A stretch of 64,000 nt of DNA. Origin: Deinococcus seoulensis. Its GTDB lineage: Bacteria; Deinococcota; Deinococci; Deinococcales; Deinococcaceae. Under the pieces are notes generated by a model. It saw only the letters and a list, made by a program, of their open reading frames with translations, had not been told where the DNA came from and did not search any database. The position numbers and the translations under genes were made by a program. Shown in pieces: positions 46,451 through 58,407 of this stretch. Location of the stretch: contig NZ_BMQM01000008.1 of assembly GCF_014648115.1 (NCBI RefSeq), positions 1 through 64,000 of the forward strand. The letters are read 5' to 3'. How positions within the stretch are numbered: the first letter of the stretch is position 1; every line of letters begins with the position of its first letter.

Positions 46451-47182
46451 ATGACACCCGCCTACGATCAGGCCGCCGACGGGTACGTGACCCTGGTGGA
46501 CCGCCTGCTGGCCGACCCGGACAGTTTCTGGCAGCCGCTGCTGGCGCGGCATGAGGCGGTCGCGGCCCCGCACCTGCCGGGCGCGCGGGTGCTGGACCTC
46601 GCGTGCGGCGAGGGGCACCTGTCGCGCCGCCTGTGCGCCCACAATCCCGCCCGGGTGCTGGGCGTGGACCTCTCAGGGCCTCTGATCCGCCACGCGCAGG
46701 CCAGGGCCACCGACCCGCGCCTGACCTACCGCGTGGACGACGCGCACACGCTGAGCAGCGTGCCGGATCACTCGGCCGACGTGATCGTCTCGAAACTCGC
46801 GCTGATGGACATCACCGACCACCGCGCCCTGTACCGCGCCGCCCGCCGCGTCCTGGTCACAGGAGGACACTTCAGCTTCTCCGTCCTACACCCCTGCTTC
46901 GAGACGCCCTTCCATGAAGTGGACGCCCCACGGTTCATCCTGGACGCTCACGGGGAACGCCTCGCCTACCGCGTGCAGCAGTATGCGCGCGAAGGCCACT
47001 GGCAGTCCGGCGGCAGCGGCATCCGAGGACAGCTCGGCGCGCAACACCGCACCCTGAGCACACTGACTGGCGACCTGATCACCAGCGGCTTTACCCTGCG
47101 GGGCCTGCACGAGATCTACGGCGCACACGGCCTGCACGCCCAGGTGCCGCAGACGCTGCTCATTGAGGCGCAGGCCGGGTGA
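46451..47182 (+). CDS. Class I SAM-dependent methyltransferase
   Basis: A 243-residue Rossmann-fold methyltransferase. VLDLACGEGHLSRRL (about 47-61) is motif I for SAM binding and VLGVDLSGPLIRHA is the acidic loop; HFSFSVLHPCFETP near 138-151 is a feature of UbiE/COQ5-like small-molecule methyltransferases. The substrate is unknown. TAGGGT (46439-46444) lies 6 bases before the ATG (leaderless). Confidence 0.82.
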   Translation: MTPAYDQAADGYVTLVDRLLADPDSFWQPLLARHEAVAAPHLPGARVLDLACGEGHLSRRLCAHNPARVLGVDLSGPLIRHAQARATDPRLTYRVDDAHTLSSVPDHSADVIVSKLALMDITDHRALYRAARRVLVTGGHFSFSVLHPCFETPFHEVDAPRFILDAHGERLAYRVQQYAREGHWQSGGSGIRGQLGAQHRTLSTLTGDLITSGFTLRGLHEIYGAHGLHAQVPQTLLIEAQAG

Positions 47183-47218
47183 GACGCGGCGCACGGATGG
47201 CGCCGGTACACTGCCCTT

Positions 47219-47515
47219 ATGCACTTCCTGCTGCTGTACCGCGATCTCGTTCCCGACTACGTCGCGCGGCGTGAGTCGCTGCGGGGAGCGCACCTCGCGC
47301 ACGCGCAGGCCGCCGCCGACCGGGGCGAGCTGCTGCTCGCAGGCGCGCTGGCCGACCCGGTGGACGGCGCGGCGCTGCTGTTCCAGGGCGACGCGCCGGA
47401 CGCCGCCGAGCTGTTCGCCCGCACGGACCCGTACGTGCTGGGCGGACTGGTGGGCACCTGGGAGGTGCGCCGCTGGCACACGGTGGTCGGGGCGGGCGCC
47501 GCGCACCGGCCCTGA
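47219..47515 (+). CDS. YCII-related protein
   Basis: A 98-residue protein of the YciI family: FLLLYRDLVPDYVARRESLRGAHLAHAQ at the N-terminus has the conserved His (about residue 24) of the dimeric alpha-beta barrel fold, and GWGLVGTWEVR-like LGGLVGTWEVRRWHTV is at the end. Members are putative small enzymes or sensor domains of unknown substrate. TACACT (47207-47212) lies 6 bases before the ATG. It ends 3 bases from the convergent ABC permease. Confidence 0.78.
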   Translation: MHFLLLYRDLVPDYVARRESLRGAHLAHAQAAADRGELLLAGALADPVDGAALLFQGDAPDAAELFARTDPYVLGGLVGTWEVRRWHTVVGAGAAHRP

Positions 47516-47518
47516 CGG

Positions 47519-49231
47519 TCACTCCAGCCGGTCGAGGCGTTGCCAGCCGGTGCGGAGGCTGAGGTATGTGCCGAGGATGGTGGCGAGCAGCAGGCCGATC
47601 AATCCCAGCACGCCTTCCGGGGTGGTCAGGGCGCTGTACCCGGGGTACAGGTCGGGGCGCAGGACGCTGCCGGCGGCGGGCCGGGCGAGCAGCAGCAGGC
47701 ACAGCACGGAGTAGGCGAGGCTGAGGCCCATGAAGGCGAGGCCGCCGGGGCTGACGCCGATCTCGGCGGGGTTGTCCGCGTCGAATTTGGGGGCGGCGGC
47801 GCCCAGCCCGACGCCGAGCGCGGTGATGACGAAGGCGTTGCTGACGCTGACGAGTACGCTGAGCAGCAGCAGGGTGGGGCCGAGGCTCATGCTCAGGGCG
47901 CTGGCGACACCCATGACGAGGCCGACGGTCAGCGTGATGGGCAGCACGCCCAGGAACTTGCTGAGGACGATCTGGCGCGGGTCGATGGGCGCGGTACGCA
48001 GCAGCCAGTACGCCTTCGCCTCGGTGGACACGGCGGGGAAGGCGAGGCGCACGGCGATCCCGGCGATGATGAACCCCTGGAAGGCCAGCTGGATGTACCC
48101 GAGGATGCCCCGGAACTGCGGCACCGGGATGGGCACCGCCTTGACGCTCACGAGGTACACGCCGGCCAGCGCGACGACGACCAGCAGCTGGCTCCACTGG
48201 GTGGGGTCGCGCAGGGTGACGCGCAGGTCCTTGGCGGCCAGCGCGCCGCCGGGGCCGAGGCGGGTCAGCAGGCGTTCGGTGCGTCCGGCGCGGCGGGGGG
48301 TGGGGTCCAGGCGGGGGGTGCTGGAGTCCAGGGCGCGTGCCCAGCCTTCCTGGTAGGCCTTCGTGGCGAGCAGGGTCGCGGACAGCAACAGCGCGCCCGT
48401 CAGCAGCAGCAGGGGCAGCAGGGGCGCGGCGAGGTGTCCGTGCGCGGCCTGCCAGATGCCCTGCGCGGCCCAGGAGGGCGGCAGCAGCGGGCTGGACGGC
48501 CCGGCGAAGTCGCGCAGCAGCGCCTCGACCTTGGTGGGGTCCTGGAGCTTCTGGACGAGCACCTCGGGACGCAGGGCGCGGATGGCGTACACCAGTCCGG
48601 CGCTGATCAGCACGCCCAGCGCGGTGCTGACCTCGCGGACCCGGCCGACCGGCGCGAAGCGCATCAGAGCGACGGCCAGCAGCGCGCCCAGCCCGACGGG
48701 CGCGGCGAACACCAGCAGGTCGGCGAGCAGCATGACCGGGTACGCCCAGACGGGTGCCTGAAAGTACGCGGCGATCGTCAGCAGCAGCGGCAGCGTCAGG
48801 AACACCGGGACGAGCGCGGCGTTCAGGAAGGTCTCGCTGACCTTCATGGCGAACACCCGCCAGGTGGGGACGGGCTGCGTGAGCAGGAAGTTCAGGTCGT
48901 CGCTGAGGTACAGGGTACTGATGGCGGCGGTGGTGGCGCTGAAGGTGACGCCGCTGGCGAGGGTGATCAGGCCGATTTCCAGGACGCGGGAAAAGACGTT
49001 CGTGCCGATGTCCCCGAAGGTGCCCAGGAAGGTCAGCGCCCGCCAAGTGCCGATCACCTCGCCCACGACCAGCAGCGCGGCGAGCGTGCCGACCAGCGCG
49101 TACCCCCATTTCGGGCCGCGTTGCAGGGTGTGCCGCAGGGACAGCAGTTTCACGCGCAGCAGGCTGGGCCGCGCCGGTGGGCGCGCGGACGCCGGGGCGG
49201 GAGTGGGCGCCGGGGTGGGAGCGGTGGTCAC
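47519..49231 (-). CDS. ABC-2 type exporter, membrane subunit
   Basis: A 570-residue integral membrane protein with about twelve hydrophobic segments in two halves separated by a soluble loop (about 300-330). After a Pro/Ala-rich N-terminus, KWGYALVGTLAALLVVGEVIG begins the first helix group. It resembles putative ABC-2 exporters such as those of the YhaP/Ykr type. Its GTG at 49231 overlaps the stop of the ATP-binding subunit (GTGA), so the pair form one transporter. Exported substrate unknown. A longer frame upstream lies inside the ATPase gene and is spurious. Confidence 0.8.
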   Translation of the reverse strand: MTTAPTPAPTPAPASARPPARPSLLRVKLLSLRHTLQRGPKWGYALVGTLAALLVVGEVIGTWRALTFLGTFGDIGTNVFSRVLEIGLITLASGVTFSATTAAISTLYLSDDLNFLLTQPVPTWRVFAMKVSETFLNAALVPVFLTLPLLLTIAAYFQAPVWAYPVMLLADLLVFAAPVGLGALLAVALMRFAPVGRVREVSTALGVLISAGLVYAIRALRPEVLVQKLQDPTKVEALLRDFAGPSSPLLPPSWAAQGIWQAAHGHLAAPLLPLLLLTGALLLSATLLATKAYQEGWARALDSSTPRLDPTPRRAGRTERLLTRLGPGGALAAKDLRVTLRDPTQWSQLLVVVALAGVYLVSVKAVPIPVPQFRGILGYIQLAFQGFIIAGIAVRLAFPAVSTEAKAYWLLRTAPIDPRQIVLSKFLGVLPITLTVGLVMGVASALSMSLGPTLLLLSVLVSVSNAFVITALGVGLGAAAPKFDADNPAEIGVSPGGLAFMGLSLAYSVLCLLLLARPAAGSVLRPDLYPGYSALTTPEGVLGLIGLLLATILGTYLSLRTGWQRLDRLE

Positions 49232-50028
49232 GCGCGCTCCGCCGCTCCGGCCTGATCCCCGGCCCGGCCCTGCGCGTGGGCCTGCGCCTCGGCCTGTTCC
49301 TCCTCGATCAGGCGGAAGAAGATGCGTTCCAGGGAGTCGCCGTGCACGCCTCCGGCCTCGGTGCCGGTGCGGGCGCGCAGGTCGTCCATGGTGCCCTGAC
49401 CCAGCACCTTCCCGCGATCCAGTACGACCAGCCGGTCGCACACCGCCTCGGCCAGTGGCAGCGAGTGCGTGGTGAGCAGCACCGTGCGGCCCCGGTCGGC
49501 GTGCGCGCGGAACAGTTCACGCACCTGCCGCGCGGCGTGCGGGTCGAGGCCCACCATGGGTTCGTCCACGATCAGCACGGGCGGGTCGGGCAGCAACGCG
49601 GCGATGATCGCGACCTTCTGCCGCATCCCGTGCGAGTACGTCTCGATCAGCTCGTTCCCGAAGTCGGTCAGGCGGAAGAACTCCAGCCAGCGGTCGATCT
49701 CGGCGTCGGCCCCAGCCACCCTGTACAGCTGGGCCACGAAGCGCAGCAGTTCCCGCGCCGTCAGTTTGCCGTACAGGTACGGGCGGTCCGGGATGTACCC
49801 GAACGCCGCCTTGGCCCTGATGGGGTCCTTCCAGACGTCGAACCCCTGCACGCGCACCGTGCCGCTCGTGGGGCGGGTCAGGCCGACGAGCGCGCGGATG
49901 GTGGTGGTCTTCCCCGCCCCGTTGCTGCCCAGCAGGCCGAACACCGCGCCGGGCTGCACGTTGAAACTCAGGTCGCTGACGGCCTCGTGCCGCCCGTAGC
50001 GTTTGGTGTACCCACTGACCTCGATCAT
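49228..50028 (-). CDS. ABC transporter ATP-binding protein
   Basis: A 266-residue nucleotide-binding subunit. Walker A GSNGAGKTT is at 34-42, signature YSHGMRQK near 131, Walker B VLIVDEP near 152, and the switch His in LLTTHS near 186. The last 25 residues are an Ala/Gln/Glu-rich tail. It energises the permease coded next to it. TACGCT (50041-50036 on the minus strand) lies 7 bases before the ATG, so the message is probably leaderless. Confidence 0.88.
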   Translation of the reverse strand: MIEVSGYTKRYGRHEAVSDLSFNVQPGAVFGLLGSNGAGKTTTIRALVGLTRPTSGTVRVQGFDVWKDPIRAKAAFGYIPDRPYLYGKLTARELLRFVAQLYRVAGADAEIDRWLEFFRLTDFGNELIETYSHGMRQKVAIIAALLPDPPVLIVDEPMVGLDPHAARQVRELFRAHADRGRTVLLTTHSLPLAEAVCDRLVVLDRGKVLGQGTMDDLRARTGTEAGGVHGDSLERIFFRLIEEEQAEAQAHAQGRAGDQAGAAERA

Positions 50029-50124
50029 GCCCGGCAGCGTACCGGGACGGCTCTGACGGAAACCTTAGCCCACGCGTCCTGCAGGCAGCCCCGGCTCAGG
50101 GCACCGGCCCCCATGACACCGGCC

Positions 50125-50847
50125 CTATGGCACCGGCACCGGTTCGCTGCCGCCTTCTTGGTACGTCAGGTCGCCGGTCACGCGGACGGCCAGGGCCTCC
50201 AGCGCCGCCTGCCGCGCCCCGGCGTCCGGGGTGGTCAGCAGCGTGCGCAGGTCGTGGGCGGCGGCCGGGTCGCGCTCCTGCAACGTGGGCAGCCAGCGCT
50301 GGGGCTTGACCCGCCACCAGCCGCGCACGCCGAACAGGCCTTCCAGGGCCAGTTCCGCCGCGCGGCAGGCCAGCAGCATGTGCAGCGGGTCGCCCGCGTC
50401 GGCCAGGGCGCGGGCGTCCATGACCTCCTCGATCAGCCGGAAACGCTCCTGCCCCGTCGGGGGGCGCGGGGCGGGACCGGCGGCGTGCAGGGCGCGGGCC
50501 TCGGCGGTCAGGGCGTCCAGTTCCGGGTGCGGCAGCACGGTCCGGCCCTCGGCGAACATGGTGATGGTGTCGCCCTGCGCGGCGGCGAACATCGCCCGGA
50601 CCTTGCGGGCCGGGTTGTGAAACGCCTCGACCGGCACGCCGTCCACCACGTAATTCGCCCGCCAACGCCGGTCGCCTTCCACCAGCACGTGAAAATCCAG
50701 GTCGCTGTGCGCGTTCGCCTCGCCGCGCGCGGCGCTGCCGCACCACAACGCGCCCAGCACGCCGGGCGTCTGCCGGATCCGCTCCAGCGCGGCGGGCAGG
50801 GCGGCTTCCAGTCGGGCCTGGGCATCGGCGGGCGGGTCGGTCGGCAT
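50125..50847 (-). CDS. Nucleotidyltransferase-domain protein
   Basis: A 240-residue protein with the minimal nucleotidyltransferase motif GSAARGEANAHSDLD (37-51; metal ligands D49 and D51), followed by a helical domain that may hold a HEPN-like or substrate-binding fold. It resembles single-protein nucleotidyltransferases related to aminoglycoside or small-molecule adenylyltransferases; no HEPN partner gene is adjacent. The ATG at 50847 is preferred over an upstream in-frame ATG because TATCTT (50860-50855) ends 7 bases before it. Confidence 0.78.
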   Translation of the reverse strand: MPTDPPADAQARLEAALPAALERIRQTPGVLGALWCGSAARGEANAHSDLDFHVLVEGDRRWRANYVVDGVPVEAFHNPARKVRAMFAAAQGDTITMFAEGRTVLPHPELDALTAEARALHAAGPAPRPPTGQERFRLIEEVMDARALADAGDPLHMLLACRAAELALEGLFGVRGWWRVKPQRWLPTLQERDPAAAHDLRTLLTTPDAGARQAALEALAVRVTGDLTYQEGGSEPVPVP

Positions 50848-50923
50848 GCCCCGGAAGATACCCGGCCCGGCCACCCTCACGGGACGCAGGTTCGCGCGGG
50901 CAGTCGGTCAGGCGGCGTCCGGA

Positions 50924-51445
50924 TCAGGCGAGGGCGGCCGCGTCGCACCAGTGCAGGTGCAGGTCGCGGCGGGCCAGCCAGTCGGGCAGCACGTAGCGGG
51001 CGCGGCCCAGCCCGGACAGCGCCGTGTGCGCGATGGCGACGGCGCGGTGCATCTCGGTTTCGGTCAGGTACCCGGCCTCGCGCGCGGCGAGCAGTTCGTC
51101 CGTGTCGGCAATCTCGGCCATCAGACCGTCGTGAACGATCAGGTCCAGGTACAGGTCCCGCACCTGCCACACGTCGCCCTGGCGGGTGATGTCGGCCACA
51201 TCCAGGTAGTAGTCGTGTTCGCGCCGCCCGTGAAAGTCGTAGCGGCACACCACGAGGTTCAGGGCCGGGATCAGGTGCGCCTGCCAGTGCCGGATGCGTG
51301 GGTGCGCGTGGAATTCGCGGGCCACGAACAGCCCGAACGGCGTCTCGCGGTAGGTGTGGACGGCCCTCGCGCCGGTATTGGTGTAATGGCAACGTGCCGA
51401 CACGTCGTGTCTTTCCACCTTCACCGGATGCGCCTGTCGGGTCAT
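50924..51445 (-). CDS. DUF402 domain protein
   Basis: A 173-residue protein of the DUF402/FomD-like family, whose characterised members are nucleoside diphosphate phosphatases or related metal-dependent hydrolases. YYLDVADITRQGDVWQVRDLYLDLIVHDG near 80-108 is the conserved core with the acidic metal ligands. The ATG at 51445 is used because TACGCT (51456-51451) ends 5 bases before it; frames further upstream have no support. Confidence 0.78.
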   Translation of the reverse strand: MTRQAHPVKVERHDVSARCHYTNTGARAVHTYRETPFGLFVAREFHAHPRIRHWQAHLIPALNLVVCRYDFHGRREHDYYLDVADITRQGDVWQVRDLYLDLIVHDGLMAEIADTDELLAAREAGYLTETEMHRAVAIAHTALSGLGRARYVLPDWLARRDLHLHWCDAAALA

Positions 51446-51612
51446 GACCCAGCGTACAGAACCGGCCGCAGCATGGATGAGACCTGACATGAGAACCGCG
51501 CCGCCCCCACCGGGGGGGAAGGCGCGTCTGGCGGCGGGCGGCGGGCACAGGCCCCCGTTCATCGTTCCTGAAGATTTGCGGGCCGGTCAGATCCGGGTCA
51601 GCCGGGCAGGGT

Positions 51613-54261
51613 TTACAGGACCGGCAGGGCGTCCAGCGTGCCGAAGTCGTGCGGCACGAACAGGCTGCCCTCGGTCACGCCGGACCCGGCAGACAGGGCG
51701 TCCAGGGCGTCCTGAAGCGCGGCGGCCGACAGTTCGCCCGCCAGGAACGCGCGGTGCGCCTCGATGACGCCCGTGACCTGCTGCGGCGTCTCGTGCACGA
51801 ATTCCAGACGCAGGTCGCAGATACCGGCGCGCAGCCACGCCCCCAGGTGCGGCGCGGCCACCTGCGGGCGGCCCTCGAACACGGTGTTGCGGCAACCCAC
51901 GTCCGCCATGACCGGGTGCGTGTGGCCCCGCTCGTCGCGCAGGGCGACCCGGTGCGTCTCGCAGGGGTGCCCGCAGTTGGTGTAGTCGGTGCCGCTGCTC
52001 AGGAAGCGGCAGAACACGCAGTGCTCGGTATGGAAGACCGGCAGGTGCCCGTACGCGATGACTTCCAGGTGCTGCCCGCCGACCAGTCCGGCGAGTTCCG
52101 TGATCTGCTGCGCGTTCAGGTCGTGGGTGGGCGTCAGGCGGGTCAATCCCAGGTCCAGCAGCGCGCGGGTGGTCAGGACGTTCGCGGCGTTCAGGCTGAA
52201 ATCGCCGGTCAGTTCCGCCCCGCCCGACGCCTGCCCGCCCGACTCCGCCCCGCCCGACTCCGGCCCGCCCGACTCCGGCCCGCGCTGTTCCTGCAGGCCT
52301 TCGAGCAGGCCGCCGCTGCGGACCAGAATGCCCGCGTTCAGGGACTGAAGGAACTTCTGGAGGTTCTGCTCGGTGGGTTTCAGGATGCGGGGGCTGGCGA
52401 CCCGGACGGGAATCCCGGCGGCCCGCACGCGTTCCACGCTGGGTTTCAGGCCGTACAGTTCCAGGTAATCCAGCGTGATGGAATCTGGGTTCTGATCCAG
52501 CGCGGCGTCCAGCTGTTCGGGCGTGCGGACCAGCACGTGCAGGCGCGGGGTCGCCGGGGCCGACGCACGCTCGGTGCGGGGCAGGGCGGCCAGGGTGCTG
52601 TCCAGGCGGGGCGCTGCGCGGCGCTCGGGCGCCTGGGCGCGCAGGTCGGTCAGTTGCGCGGCCGCGTCGCGGCGCAGGGCGTTCAGGGCGCTGATCGGCA
52701 GGAACCCCGCGCCGCTCAGGTCGGTGGTCAGGTCCTGAAGGTGGAACGGCGTGCCGCCCAGTTTGCCCAGTTGCTCACGCAGGCCCGCCGCGTCCAGCGC
52801 GCGGTTGCGGGCCTCGCCCAGCGCGCCGGGCAGGGTCGCGGTGACGCTGTGGCCGTGCTCGTCGGTCAGGGTCAGGGCGGGCGGGAAACCCACGTGCCCC
52901 ATGAAGTGCGCCGTGACCGGGCGGGTGTACACCGGGTCCGCCGCCTCGACCAGCGGTCGGACACGCGCGGCCAGCGTGGGGTCCTGGGTGCGCCAGACCG
53001 GGTCGCCCTCGCGCACGCGGCGGCCATCGACGGCGCCGCGCCCGAAACGCAGTTCGTACACGCCGCCCGCACGGACGCGGGCCAGCGCCGCGTCGTCCAG
53101 CTGCTGACCGTCCTGCCACAGGCCGTACAGGAAACCGCCCTCCTCGCGGCCCTCGGGGGCGCGCCAGTTGGCCGGGTCGAACACCAGTCCGTCACCGGGT
53201 TTCAGGGGTTCGCTCAGTTCGACCAGCACGCCACGTTCGGTCACGCCGCGCACGGTGCCCACCCGCACGCCCCGGTGCCTGGGCGCGCGGCCCCGCACGA
53301 CCGTCTGGTGGTTCGTGCCCGCCATGAAGTGCGGCGCCAGCCCGCGCGAGTACACCTGCTCCAGGTCCTGCTCCTCCTGCCGGGTGACGCTCAGCGGCAG
53401 GCCCGCCCAGGCCTCGTCCACGGCCTTGCGGTACGCGGCGGTGGTCAGGGCGACGAACTCGGCGTCCTTGTAACGGCCCTCGATCTTCAGGCAGTCCACG
53501 CCGATCCGCACGAGGTCCGGCACCTGATGCAGCGCGTACAGGTCACCGGGCGACAGCAGGTAACGGGCGTCACCCAGGTCGCGTTGCAGGCCGTCCACGA
53601 ACAGGTCGTACGGCAGGCGGCAGGCCTGCGCGCACTGCCCACGGTTCGCGCTGCGGCCCCCCCAGGCCTCGCTGGAGAAGCACTGCCCGGAGTAACTGAC
53701 ACACAGCGCGCCGTGCACGAAGGTCTCCAGTTCGATGTCCGTCTGCCCCGCGATGCGTTCGATGTCCCGCAGGCTCAGTTCGCGGCCCAGCACCACCCGG
53801 CTCGCCCCGAAGCGCCGCGCGAGTTCCGCGCCCTCGGCGGACGTGATGCTCATCTGCGTGCTGCCGTGAATGGGCAGGTCCGGGCAGATCTCATGCGCCA
53901 GCCGCGCCACCCCGTGATCCTGCACGATCAGCGCGTCCACGCCCGCCTCGGCCAGCGCGATCAGTTGCGCCTCGGCCTGCCGCAGTTCCCGGTCGAACAC
54001 CAGCACGTTGAACGTCACGAACCCCTGCACACCCCGCGCGTGCAGCCCCCCCATGATCTCCGGCAGGGCCTCCAGCTCGAAGCCCACCTTTGCGCGCGCG
54101 TGAAAGCCCGCCCCGTCGGCCCGGCCAGCGCGGCCCACCTGATCACGGGCGGGATTCACGCCAAAGAACACGGCGTCCGCGCCGGCCTCGACGGCGGCGC
54201 GCAACTGCGCCTCACCGCCCACGGGACTCATCACTTCGGGTTTAACGGGAACACGCGGCAT
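51613..54261 (-). CDS. U32-family peptidase/RlhA-like protein
   Basis: An 882-residue U32-family protein. The first 300 residues form the conserved TIM-barrel domain: GADAVFFGV, FVHGALCVSYSGQC and SANRGQCAQACRLPY carry the cysteines thought to bind an Fe-S cluster, and IEGRYKDAEFV follows. A DUF3656-type C-terminal extension includes a second repeat of the fold with CVFCRFL and CGHPCETH. Members (RlhA, YegQ, TrhP) hydroxylate RNA bases, so an RNA-modifying role is more likely than proteolysis. Between the domains, near residue 670-685, five short SGGPE-type units are encoded by 15-bp repeats. Start ATG at 54261, 8 bases after TACACT. Confidence 0.82.
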   Translation of the reverse strand: MPRVPVKPEVMSPVGGEAQLRAAVEAGADAVFFGVNPARDQVGRAGRADGAGFHARAKVGFELEALPEIMGGLHARGVQGFVTFNVLVFDRELRQAEAQLIALAEAGVDALIVQDHGVARLAHEICPDLPIHGSTQMSITSAEGAELARRFGASRVVLGRELSLRDIERIAGQTDIELETFVHGALCVSYSGQCFSSEAWGGRSANRGQCAQACRLPYDLFVDGLQRDLGDARYLLSPGDLYALHQVPDLVRIGVDCLKIEGRYKDAEFVALTTAAYRKAVDEAWAGLPLSVTRQEEQDLEQVYSRGLAPHFMAGTNHQTVVRGRAPRHRGVRVGTVRGVTERGVLVELSEPLKPGDGLVFDPANWRAPEGREEGGFLYGLWQDGQQLDDAALARVRAGGVYELRFGRGAVDGRRVREGDPVWRTQDPTLAARVRPLVEAADPVYTRPVTAHFMGHVGFPPALTLTDEHGHSVTATLPGALGEARNRALDAAGLREQLGKLGGTPFHLQDLTTDLSGAGFLPISALNALRRDAAAQLTDLRAQAPERRAAPRLDSTLAALPRTERASAPATPRLHVLVRTPEQLDAALDQNPDSITLDYLELYGLKPSVERVRAAGIPVRVASPRILKPTEQNLQKFLQSLNAGILVRSGGLLEGLQEQRGPESGGPESGGAESGGQASGGAELTGDFSLNAANVLTTRALLDLGLTRLTPTHDLNAQQITELAGLVGGQHLEVIAYGHLPVFHTEHCVFCRFLSSGTDYTNCGHPCETHRVALRDERGHTHPVMADVGCRNTVFEGRPQVAAPHLGAWLRAGICDLRLEFVHETPQQVTGVIEAHRAFLAGELSAAALQDALDALSAGSGVTEGSLFVPHDFGTLDALPVL

Positions 54262-54340
54262 AACGCGCCAGTGTACCGAACCCCCGCGCGGGCAACGGTG
54301 ACCTGACACCGGACCACGCGGAGGTTCCGCCCGCCACCGC

Positions 54341-54832
54341 CTACGCAGTGGGCGTGTGCCGCGCCGCCGGGCGATCCGGTTCCGTCGCCGCCCACACCGC
54401 CGGAACCTGCCCCGCACGGACCAGCATCACGGGCACCGGCGCGTGGTGCGCGACCGCCTCGGCCACGCTGCCCAGCAGCGCCCGGCCCAGCCCGCCCCGC
54501 CCGTGCGTGCTCATGACGACCAGCGCGGCGTTCTCCTCGCGCGCCACATCCAGAATGGCGCGCACCAGCGTGCGCCCGGCCGCCGGTTCCACCCGCACCC
54601 GCGCTTCCGGCACCAGCGCCTGCAACTCGGCCCGCAACGCGCTGGCCTGCGCCGCAAACTCGGCCGGGTCCACCGGCGGCACGTACGCGAACTCACCCAC
54701 CAGCGCCACCGCGTCCGCCTGCACGCACAGCACCGTCACCGCCGCGTGCGCCGCCCCCGCCAGCGCCTGCGCGTGCCCCAGCGCCCCGTGACCCAGCTCG
54801 CTGCCGTCCGTCGTGACCAGGATTCTCGTCAT
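54341..54832 (-). CDS. Universal stress protein (UspA family, ATP-binding type)
   Basis: A 163-residue UspA-fold protein. STHGRGGLGRALLGSVAEAV (108-127) contains the G-2x-G-9x-G-(S/T) ATP-binding motif, in which G111, G114 and the G121-S122 pair are visible. It begins MTRILVTTDGSELG, with the conserved Asp. Likely cytosolic and stress-responsive. The ATG at 54832 has AGGAGG 8 bases upstream. Confidence 0.87.
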   Translation of the reverse strand: MTRILVTTDGSELGHGALGHAQALAGAAHAAVTVLCVQADAVALVGEFAYVPPVDPAEFAAQASALRAELQALVPEARVRVEPAAGRTLVRAILDVAREENAALVVMSTHGRGGLGRALLGSVAEAVAHHAPVPVMLVRAGQVPAVWAATEPDRPAARHTPTA

Positions 54833-54939
54833 GATTACCGCCTCCTGCCCGCAGCGTGCGCCCCCCCCATTACGGGGGCGTTACGGGGGCCTGGGCTGCC
54901 CTGACCGGCTTACCGGTAAAGCGCGGTAGCCTGCGCGTC

Positions 54940-55728
54940 ATGATCAGGTTGTTGTTTGTGGGGGATGTGTTCGCTTCGCCGGGGCGGCGGGTGCTGGGGT
55001 CGCACCTGCCGTCGCTTCGTTCGCGGGCGGATTTCATCGTGGTGAACATGGAGAACGCGGCGGGTGGCTTCGGAATGCACCGCGAGGCGGCGGACGGGGC
55101 GCTCAGGGCCGGGGCGCACTGCCTGACGCTGGGGAATCACGCGTGGCATCACAAGGACATCTACGTGCTGATGCAGGACGAGGGGAAGTACCCGATCGTG
55201 CGGCCCCTGAATTACAGCGATCCGGGCACGCCGGGCGTCGGCTGGCGGTCCTTTGACGTGAAGACCGCGCAGGGCACGGAGCGGTTGACGGTCGTGAACC
55301 TGCTGGGGCGGGTGTTCATGGAGGCGGTGGACAACCCGTTCCGGGCGATGGATACGCTGCTGGAACGGGATGATCTGGGCAGTGTGTTCGTGGATTTTCA
55401 TGCCGAGGCGACCAGTGAGAAGCAGGGGTTGGCGCGGTACTTGGACGGGCGGGTGGCGGCCGTGATCGGCACGCATACGCACGTACCGACGGCGGATACG
55501 CGGATTCTGCCGGGCGGGACGGCGTTCCAGGCGGATGCGGGGTTCACGGGGCCGTTCGAGTCGATCATCGGGAGTGATCCGCACGGCCCGATCGAGCGCT
55601 TTGTGACGGAGCGCCCGCACCGGTACGGCGCGGCGGACGGCCCGGCGGAGCTGAACGGCGTGTTTGTCCAGATAGAGGCGGGGCGCGCGGTGGGCATTGA
55701 ACGGTACCGTTACGTGGAAGAGGCGTGA
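54940..55728 (+). CDS. YmdB-type metallophosphoesterase (DR1281-like)
   Basis: A 262-residue calcineurin-like phosphoesterase of the TIGR00282/YmdB group; I recall that a D. radiodurans homologue (DR1281) has a crystal structure. Metal ligands D9 (FVGDVF), E38 (NMENA), N66 and H67 (GNHAW) and the GTHTHVPT motif near 170 are present. YmdB of Bacillus hydrolyses 2',3'-cyclic nucleotides; the Deinococcus substrate is not known to me. The ATG at 54940 is chosen because TAGCCT (54927-54932) is 7 bases before it; upstream ATGs are not supported. Confidence 0.87.
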   Translation: MIRLLFVGDVFASPGRRVLGSHLPSLRSRADFIVVNMENAAGGFGMHREAADGALRAGAHCLTLGNHAWHHKDIYVLMQDEGKYPIVRPLNYSDPGTPGVGWRSFDVKTAQGTERLTVVNLLGRVFMEAVDNPFRAMDTLLERDDLGSVFVDFHAEATSEKQGLARYLDGRVAAVIGTHTHVPTADTRILPGGTAFQADAGFTGPFESIIGSDPHGPIERFVTERPHRYGAADGPAELNGVFVQIEAGRAVGIERYRYVEEA

Positions 55729-55783
55729 AGGCGGCCACGCTGGAACTCCGCCGCGCACCCACTCTCTGCAAGCGAGGTAACCC

Positions 55784-58276
<2,493 letters not shown>

Positions 58277-58343
58277 AGCTGAATTGCGGGTTGTGGGGGA
58301 GGGGGCGACCTCTCCCCTTCTCCATGCGTGGGACCGGGGGGAC

Positions 58344-58401
58344 ATCCTCCATCAACCATCACCTATCCTCCATCAACCCCCTACTCTGGAAGCGGTACCA
58401 T
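58344..58401 (+). promoter_or_regulatory. Alpha-amylase promoter with two direct repeats
   Basis: ATCCTCCATCAACC occurs twice, at 58344-58357 and 58365-58378, with starts 21 bp apart, two helical turns, so both face the same side of the DNA. TACCAT (58396-58401) follows and ends 6 bases before the ATG at 58408. The second repeat covers the -35 position, where no good hexamer is seen. This is the layout of a site for an activator. Confidence 0.5.
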
Positions 58402-58407
58402 GCAGAT

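Noticed and set aside
58277..58395. Possible small RNA or tRNA between ppc and the amylase gene
   Set aside because: The region has G-rich and C-rich runs and two direct repeats, but no cloverleaf, no CCA-like end and no clear promoter other than that of the amylase.
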